A DNA stretch of 64,000 nucleotides from positions 310,001 through 374,000 of the forward strand of contig JAIWND010000015.1 of the NCBI GenBank assembly GCA_025330725.1, written 5' to 3'. This document shows positions 23,520 to 35,289 of the stretch, in pieces (position 1 is the first letter of the stretch; each line of letters starts with the position of its first letter). A program made the position numbers and the translations under genes. Source of the DNA: Chlamydoabsidia padenii. Its lineage: Eukaryota > Mucoromycota > Mucoromycetes > Mucorales > Cunninghamellaceae. The notes beneath the pieces were generated by a model. It did no database searches and had not been told where the DNA came from. It saw nothing but the letters and a program-made list of their open reading frames with translations.

Positions 23520-26446
23520 ATGGCATCTCATACGGAGCGACCCTCTCCCCAAAGACGCCGGTCCTTACCCAATGTCACAAGCAAACGTATGATGGATGTT
23601 GTCATTCGTGGGGATGTCCAACCTGTAAAGGCAACCGAAGTACCTAGCCGCGATCCCAAATATGCACCCTTGGAATCTGACACTTTGAAACTCTGGAAGT
23701 CTCTTGCTCCTCATGACCTGGCTACACCGGAACACATTCAAAAGAGCATTGTCTACCATACCACCTATACTCTTTGTCGTCATCGTTACAATGTGGACAA
23801 GGCGGCCATGTATACAGCTACTTCTCATTCGGTGCGGGATCTCTTACTTCAAGAATGGAACCAGACTCAAGAATACCTTCATGTAACCAACCCCAAACAA
23901 TGCTATTATCTATCGATGGAATTCTTGTTGGGTCGTGCTTTGGATAATGCCTTGTACTGTTTGTCAACCAAGAAAGAATATGCTTCGTCGGTTAAAGCTC
24001 TGGGTTTTACTATGGAGGATTTGTTTGAAGAAGAACGTGATGCTGCTCTTGGTAATGGTGGCCTAGGTCGACTGGCTGCTTGCTACATGGATTCCTTTGC
24101 TACACTGGAATACCCTGTCTCTGGTAAGTGATTGATTTATTTGAAAGTGGGGGGGGATGGATGAAGGACTAAATTTAAACTTTCTCTTTTTTTATTATTA
24201 TCACTGATATTATTAGGATATGGTCTTCGTTATCAATATGGTATCTTCAAGCAAATCATTAACAAGGAAGGCTATCAAGATGAACGACCTGATTATTGGC
24301 TTGATAGTAAAGGCAACCCGTGGGAATTCGCTCGCGAAGATATCAAATACAACATTCAATTCTATGGCTATGTGGCAACCAAGGTGAACGATGCTGGGGA
24401 ATCAAAGCTGACCTGGGAAGGTGGTGAAAAGATGCAAGCTATTGCTTATGATGTACCTATTCCTGGTAAGTTGGACAAGATGTGGTGGAAGAATGGTTTG
24501 GTAATTCCCTAATCTAATCTCTTTCATTTTTTTTTTTTTTTTTTTTTTGTTATATTTGATTAGGTTACAATACAAAGAACTGTGGCAATATTCGATTATG
24601 GGAAAGTCGACCTCAGAACCTCTTTGACTTTGCGGCCTTCAACAGTGGTGACTATGACAAGGCGGTGAATGATCAAAAGCGTGCTGCCAATTTAACTGCT
24701 GTTCTCTATCCAAATGATAATCATGATTCTGGCAAAGAACTACGTCTTAAACAAGAATACTTTTGGGTTTGTGCTTCTTTACAAGACATTATCCGACGAT
24801 TCAAGCGATCCAAGCGACCTTGGAAGGACTTTTCGGATCAAGTGGCTTTACAATTGAACGATACTCATCCTATTATGGCTATTGTGGAACTACAGCGTTT
24901 ATTGGTGGACGTGGAAGGTTTATCATGGGATTCTGCCTGGGACATTGTTACGAAAACCTTCGCCTTTACCAACCACACTGTGTTACCAGAAGCTCTAGAA
25001 CGCTGGTCAGTGCCCCTGATGGACCGCCTTTTACCTCGACATATGCAAATCATCTACGACATTAATCTCTTTTTCTTGCAAAAGGTGGAAAAAAAATTCC
25101 CTGGTGATCGCGATCTTCTCAACCGGATGTCTATTATTGAAGAATCGAACCCTCAACAGGTGCGTATGGCTTACCTTGGTGTAGTAGGGTCTAGCAAAGT
25201 CAATGGGGTGGCTGCTTTACATTCGGATCTTGTCAAGAAGGATCTCTTCCCTGATTTTGTAAAGTATTTTGGTCCGGAAAAGTTTATCAACATCACTAAT
25301 GGTATTACTCCTCGTCGTTGGTTGTATCAAGCCAATCCTGCCCTGCGCGATCTTATCACCGAGACTCTTGGATCAGAAAACTGGGTGTGTCATCTGGATG
25401 AACTATCAAAACTCAAAAAGTTTGCTGATGAGAAAGAATTCCAGAAACAATGGATGGCCGTCAAGCATCAAAACAAGCAACGATTGGCTAATTGGATTTC
25501 AACTAATATGGGTATTCAGGTATCTCCAGACTCTCTGTTTGATATTCAAGTAAAACGGTAAGCACGGGATGGAGTAGTGTTAATACTTTGGAAAGGGCAT
25601 ATACTAATACATGATATCTCTCTCTTTTTTTTCTTTTTTTTTTGATTTAGTATACATGAATATAAACGACAACTGTTGAATATCCTTGGTGTGATCCATC
25701 GCTATAGGGAACTTTGTGCCATGAATGAATCCGAACGATCCAAGGTGGTACCTCGTGTGGTGATCTTTGGTGGAAAAGCGGCACCAGGCTATTATGTTGC
25801 TAAACTAGTCATCAAGCTTATCAACAGTGTAGCCACAGTGGTGAATAATGATGAATCCATTGGCGACTTGTTGAAGGTGGTATTTATTCCGGATTACAAG
25901 GTCTCTTTGGCGGAAATCATCACCCCTGCAAGTGACATCTCTCAACATATCTCGACGGCAGGCACAGAAGCATCAGGAACATCAAACATGAAGTTTGTTT
26001 TGAATGGTGGTTTGATTCTCGGTACAGTGGATGGGGCTAATATTGAAATCAGGGACGAAATTGGACAAGACAACATCTTTATGTTTGGGACTCTGGCTGA
26101 CAAGGTACCTGATATTCGACACAATCAAAAGTTCTATGGTGTCTTATTGGATGCCAACCTTCAAGGCGTGATTGACTATATTGCTTCGGGTGCCTTTGGC
26201 GATGGATCCGTCTTTAATCCTTTGATCGATACTCTGACTTATGGTGGCGACTATTACCTTATCTCTGAAGACTTTGATAGCTACCTCAAAAAGCAAGCTG
26301 AAGTGGACGACACATTCCGTAACAAGCAACTTTGGGCCAAGAAATCAATCATGTGTACTGCCGGTATGGGCTTCTTCTCCTCTGACCGCGCTGTAAAAGA
26401 ATATGCTGACAAGATCTGGAATATGAAACCAAAACCATTAGTATAG
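23520..26446 (+). CDS. GPH1: Glycogen phosphorylase
   Basis: Four exons, 23520-24123, 24217-24465, 24564-25557 and 25651-26446, give 880 aa, the usual fungal size. The enzyme releases glucose-1-phosphate from glycogen using pyridoxal phosphate. Recognisable blocks run in order: YYLSMEFLLGRALDNAL, ALGNGGLGRLAACYMDS, YGLRYQYGIFKQ, LNDTHPIMAIVELQRLL, FINITNGITPRRWL, RIHEYKRQLLN, and EASGTSNMKFVLNGG, which carries the PLP lysine at about residue 730. The N-terminus contains RRRSLPN near residue 12, a possible phosphorylation site comparable in position to the regulatory N-terminal site of the yeast enzyme. The promoter element lies at 23406-23418 and an AATAAA at 26566-26571. It acts in the cytosol in carbohydrate reserve mobilisation. 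Confidence 0.96.
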
Positions 26447-26986
26447 CTCATTTTCAAATATATATACTCCCTCTCCCTCTTTTTACTTTACTACATGTTT
26501 TATCTCACTTACATTCTTTTTGTATAGTCTTCTTCTTCTTTTTTTGGAGGGGGGGGCTTTAACTTAATAAACTCAATAGCTTCGGTGAAGCGATGTCTTT
26601 GAACCAATAGTGTCTTTAAAGTACCATTATGGGAAAATAATGTATGCTCCTATATAAAGATGATTATGCATCATCAATACAGGTAAGCGGGTGGTCCTTT
26701 ACCCCAAAATGTTTAGGATGACTGTCCCTAAAATTATACATAGTGTCATTCATGACCCATCGTGTCTTCTTTATGCCAAAAGAGCTCGAGTGATTCCGAT
26801 CTCTTTCTTGGGTGAATGCGATCTGACCTGTTAAAGCAAGTTTAAATGCCACTCATGCTTTTTCAACTTCCGACATCTTAGCGCCGTTCAAAGTCTATTT
26901 AGTTTCCTTTTTTTTTTTTTTTTTTTCTTTCTCTCTCTCTCTCTCTCTTCTTTCTCTTCTGTTTCTTTTAAATACGTTCACAAAAA
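26447..26986. other. Intergenic
   Basis: Holds the GPH1 poly(A) signal (26566-26571), a C/T-rich stretch with a T run and (CT)n at 26910-26950 just before the next gene, and no convincing open frame. Confidence 0.5.
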
Positions 26987-27591
26987 ATGTCAGACAAACC
27001 TTTGATTCCTTCAACATGTTTTAACTTCTCTTTCTTTAAAGGTAATAACAAAACAATCAAGAAAACAACAGGACTTTGATCACTCAGTCATCGTGGTATA
27101 ATAAATGCTAACAGTACCCTCCTTTTTTTTCTTGTCTGATAACCTGTAGAGATGATGAACGAATTACGACGGGTGGACGATAACATTATTCTTGGTTTAA
27201 ATTCCACGAACACACATTCTGAACATGCTTGTGGGGACTTTTTTAATCGACTGGCAACATCTTACAAGAGACGTGAAGACGCTGTGGATTACTGTCTAAA
27301 GGTCATGGACTCCGAAATCGATCGCAAATCTTCCTTATTACAACAAGATCCTGACGATTTGGACATTCAATCGGATCTCTTTGCGGACGAAACCAAGGTA
27401 AGTGAAGAAAGGGAAAAGGGGGGAGGAATGCGGTACGTATGTGATTCTAACTCTTTAATGTCTTTTATTGTATACAGAGACGACTGATTGACAATGAAAT
27501 GATTGTGGAAGGAATTGTGCGTGATAGAACTCTTGAAGTCTTCAAATCGAAATGCCGTATCTTTGATATCACCCCTCTCCAACCCAAATAA
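26987..27591 (+). CDS. MIX23: MIX23 / Cid2-like mitochondrial protein (CCDC58 homologue)
   Basis: Three exons, 26987-27041, 27150-27397 and 27478-27591, give 138 aa, close to the 144 aa of human CCDC58. CFNFSFFKEMMNELRRVDDNIILGLN matches the family N-terminal block (E-LL-x-MR-x-IDD-x-I-x-x-LN), and VEGIVRDRTLEVFKSKCRIF the C-terminal block. Conserved cysteines (C11, C49, C69) fit the oxidised intermembrane-space fold of MIX23, which supports protein import into mitochondria; the family is also known as caffeine-induced death protein 2 in fission yeast. The N-terminus lacks a classical presequence, as expected for Mia40-type substrates. An AATAAA is at about 27654. Confidence 0.85.
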
Positions 27592-28047
27592 TAGATTTAT
27601 ATAGTGTAGTATAAAACTTAGAGTAGATTGTTTACTTTTTTGATTGTTTATTTAATAAATAGAATGATTCATCACTAACAATGACATGTGTTGTGTTATT
27701 ATTACAAAGGGATGTGTGGCAGTGATATTCGATTTCAGTGCAGTATCGGCGTTTACATTCTATGGAAATGTTTAAATGCCGCAAAGTGAAGGAGCCGAGG
27801 AGCCATTCATGCAGATCAATAGCTTTACCCTGATTGAGTTCATATAGAAGACTGGACAATAACATGAGGTAAGGATACTTTTATTGTGATATACAATATA
27901 TATAAAAAAGACTTTATTATACATGTAACATGAAGGAAGAGCAGGGAAGATAGATAAAAACTACACTAGTATGTGAAGATGGACTGGGGGTTTGTAAATG
28001 TAAATGATAAATAGGACAATGACAGTAGGTAGATCCTATTGCTATAA
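27592..28047. other. Intergenic, convergent 3' ends
   Basis: Poly(A) signals on both strands. Minus open frame 27632-27865 has no support. Nothing else seen. Confidence 0.5.
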
Positions 28048-30031
28048 CTATTGAATTTGCACCGGTAGAAAGTTACCAACAATCACCGTCTAATCAAAGA
28101 GTTAAAAAGAAGAGTTAGTAAGAGTTGAGAAGATATCTATTTTTGGGGGGATGTCACTTACCGGTATATTATACTTGTCCCGTCGTATGGTAAAAGAAAA
28201 ACAGCATGATATGACGCTTGTATGATCAGGTTCAGGATTCTTCAGCAAACAGGAGGTGAGCACGGCTTTCTGTCCAGGATCAAAGGCGATGTTTCCGTAT
28301 TTCTTATATTACAATATAAGTATAAAAATGAGATCATGAGTAAAATGAGGAAGGGGGGCTTACTTACTTCCCAGTAGTTGACGGCGGATTCTTCGGCCAT
28401 CAGTTCATATATGCATAGTCGACCCTAAAGACAAAACAAAGCAAAACAAAAAAAGTTATTCCTGGCCTTTATCCCATTTTTTGATATTTATTACCTCTCG
28501 CAACGTTTCTATTGGCACGTTTACCAATGAAGCGAATTCCTTGTTTCCTTTGTAGATTTCACCTGTACGGCGCCATAAACATGCAGGGATCCCCATGGAG
28601 CTGAAGACACGATCATAATCCTACGCATAAATCAAATGGTCATCAAGTAATACATACTGTTTCAAACACATCCTGCTTCTTTTTTTTTTTTTTTTTTTTT
28701 TTTTGAAACTTACCAGCAATAGTCGTTCGAAGGCCTCTTCCACCAGTATTAAATCAATGTCGGTTAAAGATTGAGCTACGGATCGGAAGGCAGGACGGAA
28801 AGTTCCCATTACATTCAAGATCCGTTGCCGGCTTGATGCTGACATACTATTAAAAAAAGAAAAAGAAAAAAAAAAAAAAGAGGAGGAGGAGCAAAGAGGG
28901 ATTAGCAGTTATCACCATATAACAACATATTCATCTTTCAGCCCACATTTCCTATTCTACTTACTTGTTATCCATATATTTCTGTAACCTGGCGTACCCA
29001 TTGACATAATTGTAAGGTTTGAGGAATCCAGCCTCGTACTTTGCATTGATCACTTCGGTCAGTCGATCTTCCAATTTGCCATCAGATGGATCCGCTGCCG
29101 TCAAGAAGAATTTTTCGGTGGTGTTGACAGTTTGTGTGCTGGGAGAAGAATTACTGTTGTTCGAGTGCTGTTGATTGTTTCCATACATTAAAGAGCCATC
29201 GCCACCCAAAGAATCCAGGAAATCACTTTTAAATCAAAATGATGTCAGGGACAAATGATCTGTCGATTCATCATCCACCAGATATTCTTACCTGATCACC
29301 GATATTTCGTTTCCCATGTGTTCACTAGCAAAAGTGAGTTGACCTGTTCCCATTTGCCCAAAGAATTGTAAAGGAAGCCCATTAAGATTGCTATTGGACC
29401 CCAAGGCTACAATATAAATAGTAAGTTCTTTTATTTTCCCTACTTGAATACTTGACTCTTACCTCCGGTTTGTGACATACCCGTGGGTAGACCAAATTTA
29501 TTGCCGCTTAAATTGCTGTTGTTGTTGTTGTTTGGTGCCTTCGCTTTGCTTTGTTTAGCCTGGTTGTTGTTGTTGTTGTTGTTCTGTCCATTGTTTGCAA
29601 CCTTCGGTTCATCATGACACAAGTGGCCTATACTTCGCTTGATACAGCGTTGACAAGGGCGACCTATATGGACAAAGTAAAGATGTCAAAGTTTAATCCA
29701 GTTATCTAGAAACAAACAAAGTCAAAGTTTTTTTTTTTTTTTTTTTTTACCATCGTCACAAGTCATGTGAGAGCGTCGACAATAGACACAGGCTGGATAA
29801 CAAAGATAAGAGTCATATTAGTATGCTGTTTGGGAATCTTGTTCAATTATATTTACCATGAGATACTTTTCGCCTTTTAGGACCAGTTCGTTTCTTTTTA
29901 AGGTCAGAGTCGTTTTGGGAAGTATCATTATTGTTGGTGTTATTGTTGGTATTCTTTGTAACGGTAGGAGAAGCGCTGGAGGATTGATTATCAGGCTGAT
30001 TGTTGTTAACGTTGTTGTTGTTATTTCCCAT
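28048..30031 (-). CDS. ERT1: Zn2Cys6 transcription activator of gluconeogenesis (ERT1/AcuK type)
   Basis: Ten exons, 30031-29857, 29792-29751, 29663-29463, 29406-29292, 29225-28965, 28846-28714, 28620-28495, 28424-28368, 28302-28162 and 28089-28048, give 430 aa. The binuclear zinc cluster is at residues 60-88 (C60, C63, C70, C76, C79, C88; C-x2-C-x6-C-x5-C-x2-C-x8-C), read as ACVYCRRSHMTCDDG and RPCQRCIKRSIGHLCHDE, nearly diagnostic for the ERT1/AcuK/AcuM group. A basic KKKRTGPKRRK segment precedes it. The C-terminal half (RQRILNVMGTFRPAFR, LTDIDLILVEEAFERLLLDYD, a PAS-like region ending VGNFLPVQIQ) also follows the family. Asn-rich linkers flank the finger. Known members bind CGG-containing sites and switch on gluconeogenic genes on non-fermentable carbon. 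An upstream open stretch to 30220 is treated as leader. Confidence 0.9.
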
Positions 30032-30357
30032 AGGTCCAAGATTTTCACGTATGTATACGCAATTAGAAGAATAAGACAGGCGAATAAATAAAATACGATA
30101 ACAAGGAGAAACGGATAACAAAAAGAAAGAAAAAGAAAATCCAAGATTGTATTTTATCAAAGTATTCATGATTGGTTTGCTCTTACATTTAAGCGCCGCT
30201 TTACATTTGGTACCTGACAAAGGGGAAATTAAACTATCGGGGATATATGATACTACTTTGAGAGGTTGAATTCAATAACAAAATAGACTTTGGAATCATC
30301 CCTTTGTTTACAAATATATCGTAAAGGCTATCAAATCAAATGGAACAATCATAATGG
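30032..30357. other. ERT1 upstream region
   Basis: Carries a weak minus-strand GCGGCGCTTAAA (30188-30199) about 157 bp upstream of the ERT1 start. The co-oriented upstream gene ends at 30358, so this is the whole ERT1 promoter. Confidence 0.4.
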
Positions 30358-31247
30358 TTAGCATAGTGTGTGTAGCTGCTGGTCGCGCCGTTTGTCCTTG
30401 CATAAAGAAAGGAAAGAAAAAAAAAAAAAAAAAAAAAAAAAAAACTTACTTGTCCTTGATAGTACTTTAATGCATCAATACTAAAACCTGGTATTTGTAT
30501 GGTTCCATTCTACAAGAAATCATGAGAATATGAAACACATTGTATTTACGGATGACTTGTTCTTACCATCATATCCATATACCCGTTATTGAAATCACCT
30601 ATCCAGATCTGATCAGGCAAGACTTTGGCTTTTCGTCGATTCTCCGCACTGGTGAAATATTGCTGTCTTTGCTTGGATGACAAGGGTTTGTTGGACTCGG
30701 GTAACCACATGGTCGTGTTTTCTTCGATTGGCTCATTGATCTCGGTCGAGGGTTCACATGTCGCACGCATAACATCATAAGGAGTAACAGACAAAGTATT
30801 TAAAGTGACCACCAAAGGACTGTAGGCATAAGGCCGCTTGTCTTGAAGGTGTAGATCCAATCCGGGGTCCCACCATTGAGCGAACTTTGTGAGCATGGAA
30901 AATCCCATCGGTAATTTTAAAGGAGATTCAAATTGATTGCCGAAAATAATGTCATCAGCTGTCGTTTCATCCAAATCGTTTTGACCAAGGAACTGGCCAT
31001 GAAAATGGATACAGAACGTATCATTGGTCTGGTCAAAGTAGGCTGGGCTGTTCAGCCCTTTGATGCGAATATCAATGGTGCCTTTAAAGTAAGGACCATC
31101 AATACGAACGGGTTCAAAGGATGATAAGCTTTCTAATGTATCAATACTTGTTCCTACACGGATCTTAAGATCTAACATGTCAGGGGAGGAGAAATAGGAG
31201 AAGGCTAAAGGAGAAGGAAGTTGATCCACCGAGGTAAAAGGAAACAT
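30358..31247 (-). CDS. DUF1769 domain protein
   Basis: Three exons, 31247-30567, 30509-30450 and 30396-30358, give 259 aa. The second exon ends just before an A/T homopolymer in the intron, and the third is a short 13-codon end ending TLC. The sequence follows the DUF1769 (Duc1-like) pattern: ...IRIKGL, FCIHFHGQFLG, DDIIFGNQFESPLKLPMGF, WWDPGLDLHLQDKRPYAYSPLVVTLN. Fission yeast Duc1 of this family is associated with the cell cortex and membrane lipid organisation, but the biochemical role is unknown. Met31247 was chosen because it begins the conserved MFPFTSVDQLPSPLAFSYFS block; an upstream in-frame ATG at 31271 is possible. No signal peptide or membrane helix is visible. Confidence 0.7.
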
Positions 31248-31653
31248 TTTAATCACTCTGCAAAAATGCAATCGGCGCTTGAATTTTATATCCGACCTAA
31301 TCGCTTTCTTTTTTTCTTTTCACTCGATTACCATCATGCTACTTGTCATTTATTTACCCAAAAATGTTTCAGTAACATATGATTATATGACCTGTATCTA
31401 CAAAGAGTGATGAATTCAGAAAGATTTAGGAACTATCATTTGGAAAGTGTGGTTTGCTTAAAGAGCCGCCGGTGTGATCGGGATTTAAAAGTATTGTATT
31501 TTTTGGGGGCTTCCAAAATTACCTGGGCACCTTTTCCTCTTCTCATTCTTTTTTTGTTTTATTAGACAAAGCGACTCTCCTTTTTTTACCAGTATATATC
31601 CTTGTTTAATCTTCCTTGTCCACTACCCTTCTTTATCCTCTTAAAACGACAAT
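31248..31653. other. Divergent promoter region, DUF1769 / PP6 genes
   Basis: Contains one + strand promoter element (31476-31489). C/T-rich runs precede the right-hand ATG. Confidence 0.5.
31476..31489 (+). promoter_or_regulatory. CGGGATTTAAA promoter element (PP6 gene)
   Basis: Reads GATCGGGATTTAAA, 164 bp upstream of the ATG at 31654; the longer distance may indicate a long leader or 5' UTR intron. Confidence 0.45.
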
Positions 31654-33311
31654 ATGGGCAATCCTGACGAATGGCTAGAAACTGTACGCAAATGCGAATA
31701 CCTACCAGAAAAAGATATACAAAAACTGTGTGAAATGGTAAATAACAATCTCATCCCCTCTGTGGTTATGACCAACTTAACTTTACCTAATGTATTGAAC
31801 AAAATAGGTTAAAGAACTACTCATGGAAGAATCCAACATTCAACCGGTGCAATCTCCTGTTACAGTCTGTGGTGATATTCATGGTAAACTCAAACAAATT
31901 GAAATGGGTATAAAAGAACGATAACAGGGTCGATAACAGATATTAGGGGAATGAAGGCCGAAAAACTTGGATGATGATGATGTTGATGATGATAATGATA
32001 ATGGAACTAACGTTTTTCTTTTTTGCCTTATCTTTACATCTTTTGTAGGTCAGTTTTACGATCTCTTGGAACTGTTTCGCGTTGGAGGTGATGTGCAGGA
32101 CACGAATTACATCTTTATGGTATGTAAATAGAACAACAAGTAAAACGACATTGGAAACGATTGACACTCATAGTATTTACGACACTGTATATGATATAGG
32201 GAGATTTTGTCGACCGTGGTTACTTTAGTTTGGAAACTTTTACACTACTAATGGCATTGAAAGCAAGGTAAGTCAAAAGAACACAAATGAATATGATACT
32301 CACTCAAACTCTCTTTTTATGCACATATAGATATCCTCATAAAATCACACTCCTACGAGGCAACCACGAAAGCAGACAAATCACCCAAGTGTATGGCTTC
32401 TACGGTAAGGAATGACACAGGAATTGGAATAGGGATATATACATGCATTGGATGAATGCGATGTATCTCACTTTTTTTTCTTTATGATCTCTGTTGTAAT
32501 AGATGAATGTCAAGCCAAGTATGGAAATGCGAATGTTTGGAAATACTGCTGCTCTGTATTTGACTATCTGACTTTGGCAGCGGTAATGAAACGAATTGAA
32601 TGGATTGGAATGAAAAGATGACTATGCTTACTCATCCTTTCTTCTTCTTTTTTTTTTTTTTTTTTCTTCTCTCTCTCTCTTAATAATACATAGATTATTG
32701 ATGGATCAATACTCTGTGTCCATGGCGGATTATCACCTGATATTAAGGCATTGGATCAAATTCGGACAATTCATCGACTACAAGAAATTCCTCATGATGG
32801 CTCCTTTTGTGATTTGATGTGGTCAGATCCTGATGAAATCGATTCATGGGCAGTTAGTCCAAGAGGTGCTGGATGGCTATTTGGCGGAAAAGTAACAAGT
32901 GAAGTAAGTACATGAAAAAAAGGTGGAGGGCTGTATGACATTGACTTTATAGATACTGATCATAGGAATGCTCTTTTCTTTTATGTACACACAATCATAT
33001 AGTTTAATCACATCAACAAGCTCTCGTTAATTGCACGGGCGCATCAATTGGTACAAGAAGGATACAAGTATATGTTTGAAGACGATGCTTTGGTGACGGT
33101 ATGGTCGGCACCCAACTACTGTTATCGATGTGGTAATGTGGCATCTATCTTGGAAGTGCAAAATGGTGACTCGGTACAAGGACGCAACTTTAAAATCTTC
33201 GATGCTGTACCTGATCAGGATCGATTCACGCCTTACTCGGCAGGTCGTGGCGGCGTTGGTATGAATTCGAAGCTCGGTGGTGGTGCATCTGGCGGCCAAT
33301 ACTTTGTCTAG
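31654..33311 (+). CDS. SIT4: Serine/threonine protein phosphatase PP6/Sit4 catalytic subunit
   Basis: Eight exons, 31654-31737, 31808-31883, 32049-32119, 32200-32267, 32331-32404, 32503-32582, 32694-32903 and 33003-33311, give 323 aa. All metal-binding PPP motifs are present: GDIHGQ, GDFVDRG, RGNHESR and the later histidines (HGG and RAHQL). [24 protein letters not shown] and the C-terminal [12 protein letters not shown] place it with PP6/Sit4 rather than PP4 or PP2A. PP6/Sit4 acts in the cytosol with SAPS subunits in TOR signalling, cell-cycle entry and trafficking. The C-terminus ends GGQYFV after a Gly-rich stretch, so the final residue is Val, not the Leu that is methylated in most PP2A-group enzymes. 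An AATAAA is at 33667-33672. Confidence 0.93.
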
Positions 33312-34006
33312 TCGCTTTTATCCACTAGTTAAACTTCCTACCTACTCCTCCTCTTCTGCTATTACTCCTCCCTTCCATCATAAAACAACATTCTTATTAT
33401 GCTACTACTTGGCATCATTCACATTGGATTAGATAGTCAACCCTTCTCCTTTTTCCTCTTTACCTACTATACACGTACACACATACACTCACTCATTTAT
33501 ATATATTACTTTGTTTTACTTCCTACGTTTTGATATAGTTTATGATGATCTCATTTTTATATACATATATATACTTGACCCCCTTCCCCTTAGTACTATT
33601 ATTTATTATCTGTGTATTGTATATTCTTCTTCTTCTTCCTCTTACCATGATATTGATTCCTATCTTAATAAAAAACCCTTGCTTTTTTTTTTCGTATGGC
33701 GGCATTTGAAATATTTCCCCGATTGGGTAATTTGATCTTTTTGCCATCTCTTCCTCTAAAATACATTAATGAAATATAATATCAAGATGTGTCACATTAT
33801 CAATGCAAAACTTGATAATATCAACAACCAATGGCAGCATTATCAGGGCAACATGTAATAATATCAACAGCCAGTAAGACTGATGGAGATTGGCCAAAGC
33901 ACGCAGGCAAAAATCACCAGCCAATCAAAAGAGCTTATTGAAACATCACGTGATTTTTTTAAAAATGTGCTTTATATAGTACATTTAAATTTTTTTGACA
34001 TCAAGA
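33312..34006. other. Intergenic with orphan promoter-like element
   Basis: After the PP6 3' UTR, a GGCGGCATTTGAA element (33698-33710) has no recognisable gene downstream. An imperfect direct repeat of TAATATCAACARCCA lies at about 33814-33828 and 33859-33873. Confidence 0.5.
33698..33710 (+). promoter_or_regulatory. GGCGGCATTTGAA element without a downstream gene
   Basis: Good match to the recurring element, but no protein gene follows before the tRNA at 34007. Confidence 0.35.
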
Positions 34007-34079
34007 GCCGTGATGGCGTAATGGCTATCGCATCGGATTGCAGATCCGCAGGTTCCCGGTTCGAATCCGGGTCGCGGCT
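34007..34079 (+). tRNA. tRNA-Cys (GCA)
   Basis: 73-nt intronless cloverleaf. The acceptor stem GCCGTGA/TCGCGGC (one G-T pair) is followed by discriminator U, as usual for tRNA-Cys. The anticodon GCA is at 34040-34042 in loop TTGCAGA. The T arm is CCCGG-TTCGAAT-CCGGG with a 5-nt variable loop. The A box (34014-34024) and B box GGTTCGAATCC (34058-34068) are intact, and a T run at about 34083-34090 serves as the Pol III terminator. The first anticodon-stem pair (T33 with C49) is mismatched; the other four pair. Confidence 0.93.
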
Positions 34080-35289
34080 TTATTTTTTTGGCCTTCTTGG
34101 CGGGGATTGAATTTCGATTTCCTGTTTTGGTGATTGCACTCATGAGTTTGTAGATGACAATTATTCTTTTTACATGTTGTTACGGCTAAACTTGAGTTTG
34201 TAAAAGTAAGTTTTGTTTTGTAAAAGAGCAGTGAGTATCAGAATCTTTTTGGTAAGATTCATCCTTTAGTTCTACTTGGTAATTTAAGAGGAAAAGAAAA
34301 AAATCGACCGAGGTAAGTCAAGATTTGAAAATAAAATAAAAAGGGGCTCTTGATCCAACAGTAAGAGCAAATAGAGACAGAAATTAAGCTTGTAACTTGA
34401 TAATAAAAGAGGTAACTTGTAAATAAGACCTTTTGTATTTTGTACTGAAGTTTATTATTTAAAGAGAAACCGTGATAAAAACTGAAAAATTTAAAAAGGA
34501 TGTGGAGAGGATGATGGCTATTTATACTAAATTCACATCCTGGTTAAAAGAAAAAAAAGAGAATGTATTCATCGAAAGTAATCGGTGATTGTCTTTAAAA
34601 AATACCGGAATTTCGCGTATTGGTGTCCGCTTGCGCCCAGACAGCTATTTCCTCAAGATTGAATATATTTTCCCAAGACATTTCCGGAAAATCCATTTCC
34701 GTAACAATGTTGTTATGGTTACTTTTCAAGTAACTGTATTTTTTTGTATGTTATAATAGGTGCTTGCGTGAGTTTGTAGTGATGATTAGTTTTTTTTTGT
34801 TCGAAAGAGAAACCACTCCGGATTAGAAAAGCAGAACTTGCATAAATCTTTTATGCATTTGAGCTATAAAAGATGACAGGCAAAGCTAACGAAATAAAAT
34901 GTGAATCAATTTGAGAATAGTCAAGTCAAGAAAAAAGCACAAAGATAGACTGTGGCAAAGGTAGATGGTTAGATTAATACAAAAGTCATCAAATAACGTT
35001 TGATAAGGGCAAGAAATGAGAGTAAGGCCAAAAAAAAAAAAAAAAAAAAGTCGACAGCCCAATTCTAGGTAGGGTGAAAGTATCTGTACCCATTTTATTC
35101 ATGCAACCTGCTATCAAGGTTGTAAATAACCACAACTATCTTTTTATGCTATTTGTTCAAAGAACTTGCCCACCTGAAATTAAACTCACGTTATTATATG
35201 CAGATGGGTATTTTCTAATCCCACCGCAACACCACATTAAAACAATACACACAAATACACCCCAATAAAAGATATCTGCAAAAAAAGTA
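34080..35289. other. Long AT-rich region without a recognised gene
   Basis: About 1.2 kb with no credible coding sequence, just after the tRNA. It contains A runs (35030-35049) and only short open frames. The combination of a tRNA, AT-rich DNA and a flanking tandem repeat would suit old transposon debris, but no transposase or terminal repeat is recognisable. Confidence 0.5.

Noticed and set aside
30104..30220. Upstream in-frame extension of ERT1 with Cys residues
   Set aside because: It lacks family similarity; the Met at 30031 starts the Asn-rich leader typical of these factors, and the upstream Cys spacing is not a zinc finger.
34080..35289. Possible transposon remnant next to the tRNA
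   Set aside because: No terminal repeats, target-site duplication or coding remnants could be identified by eye.
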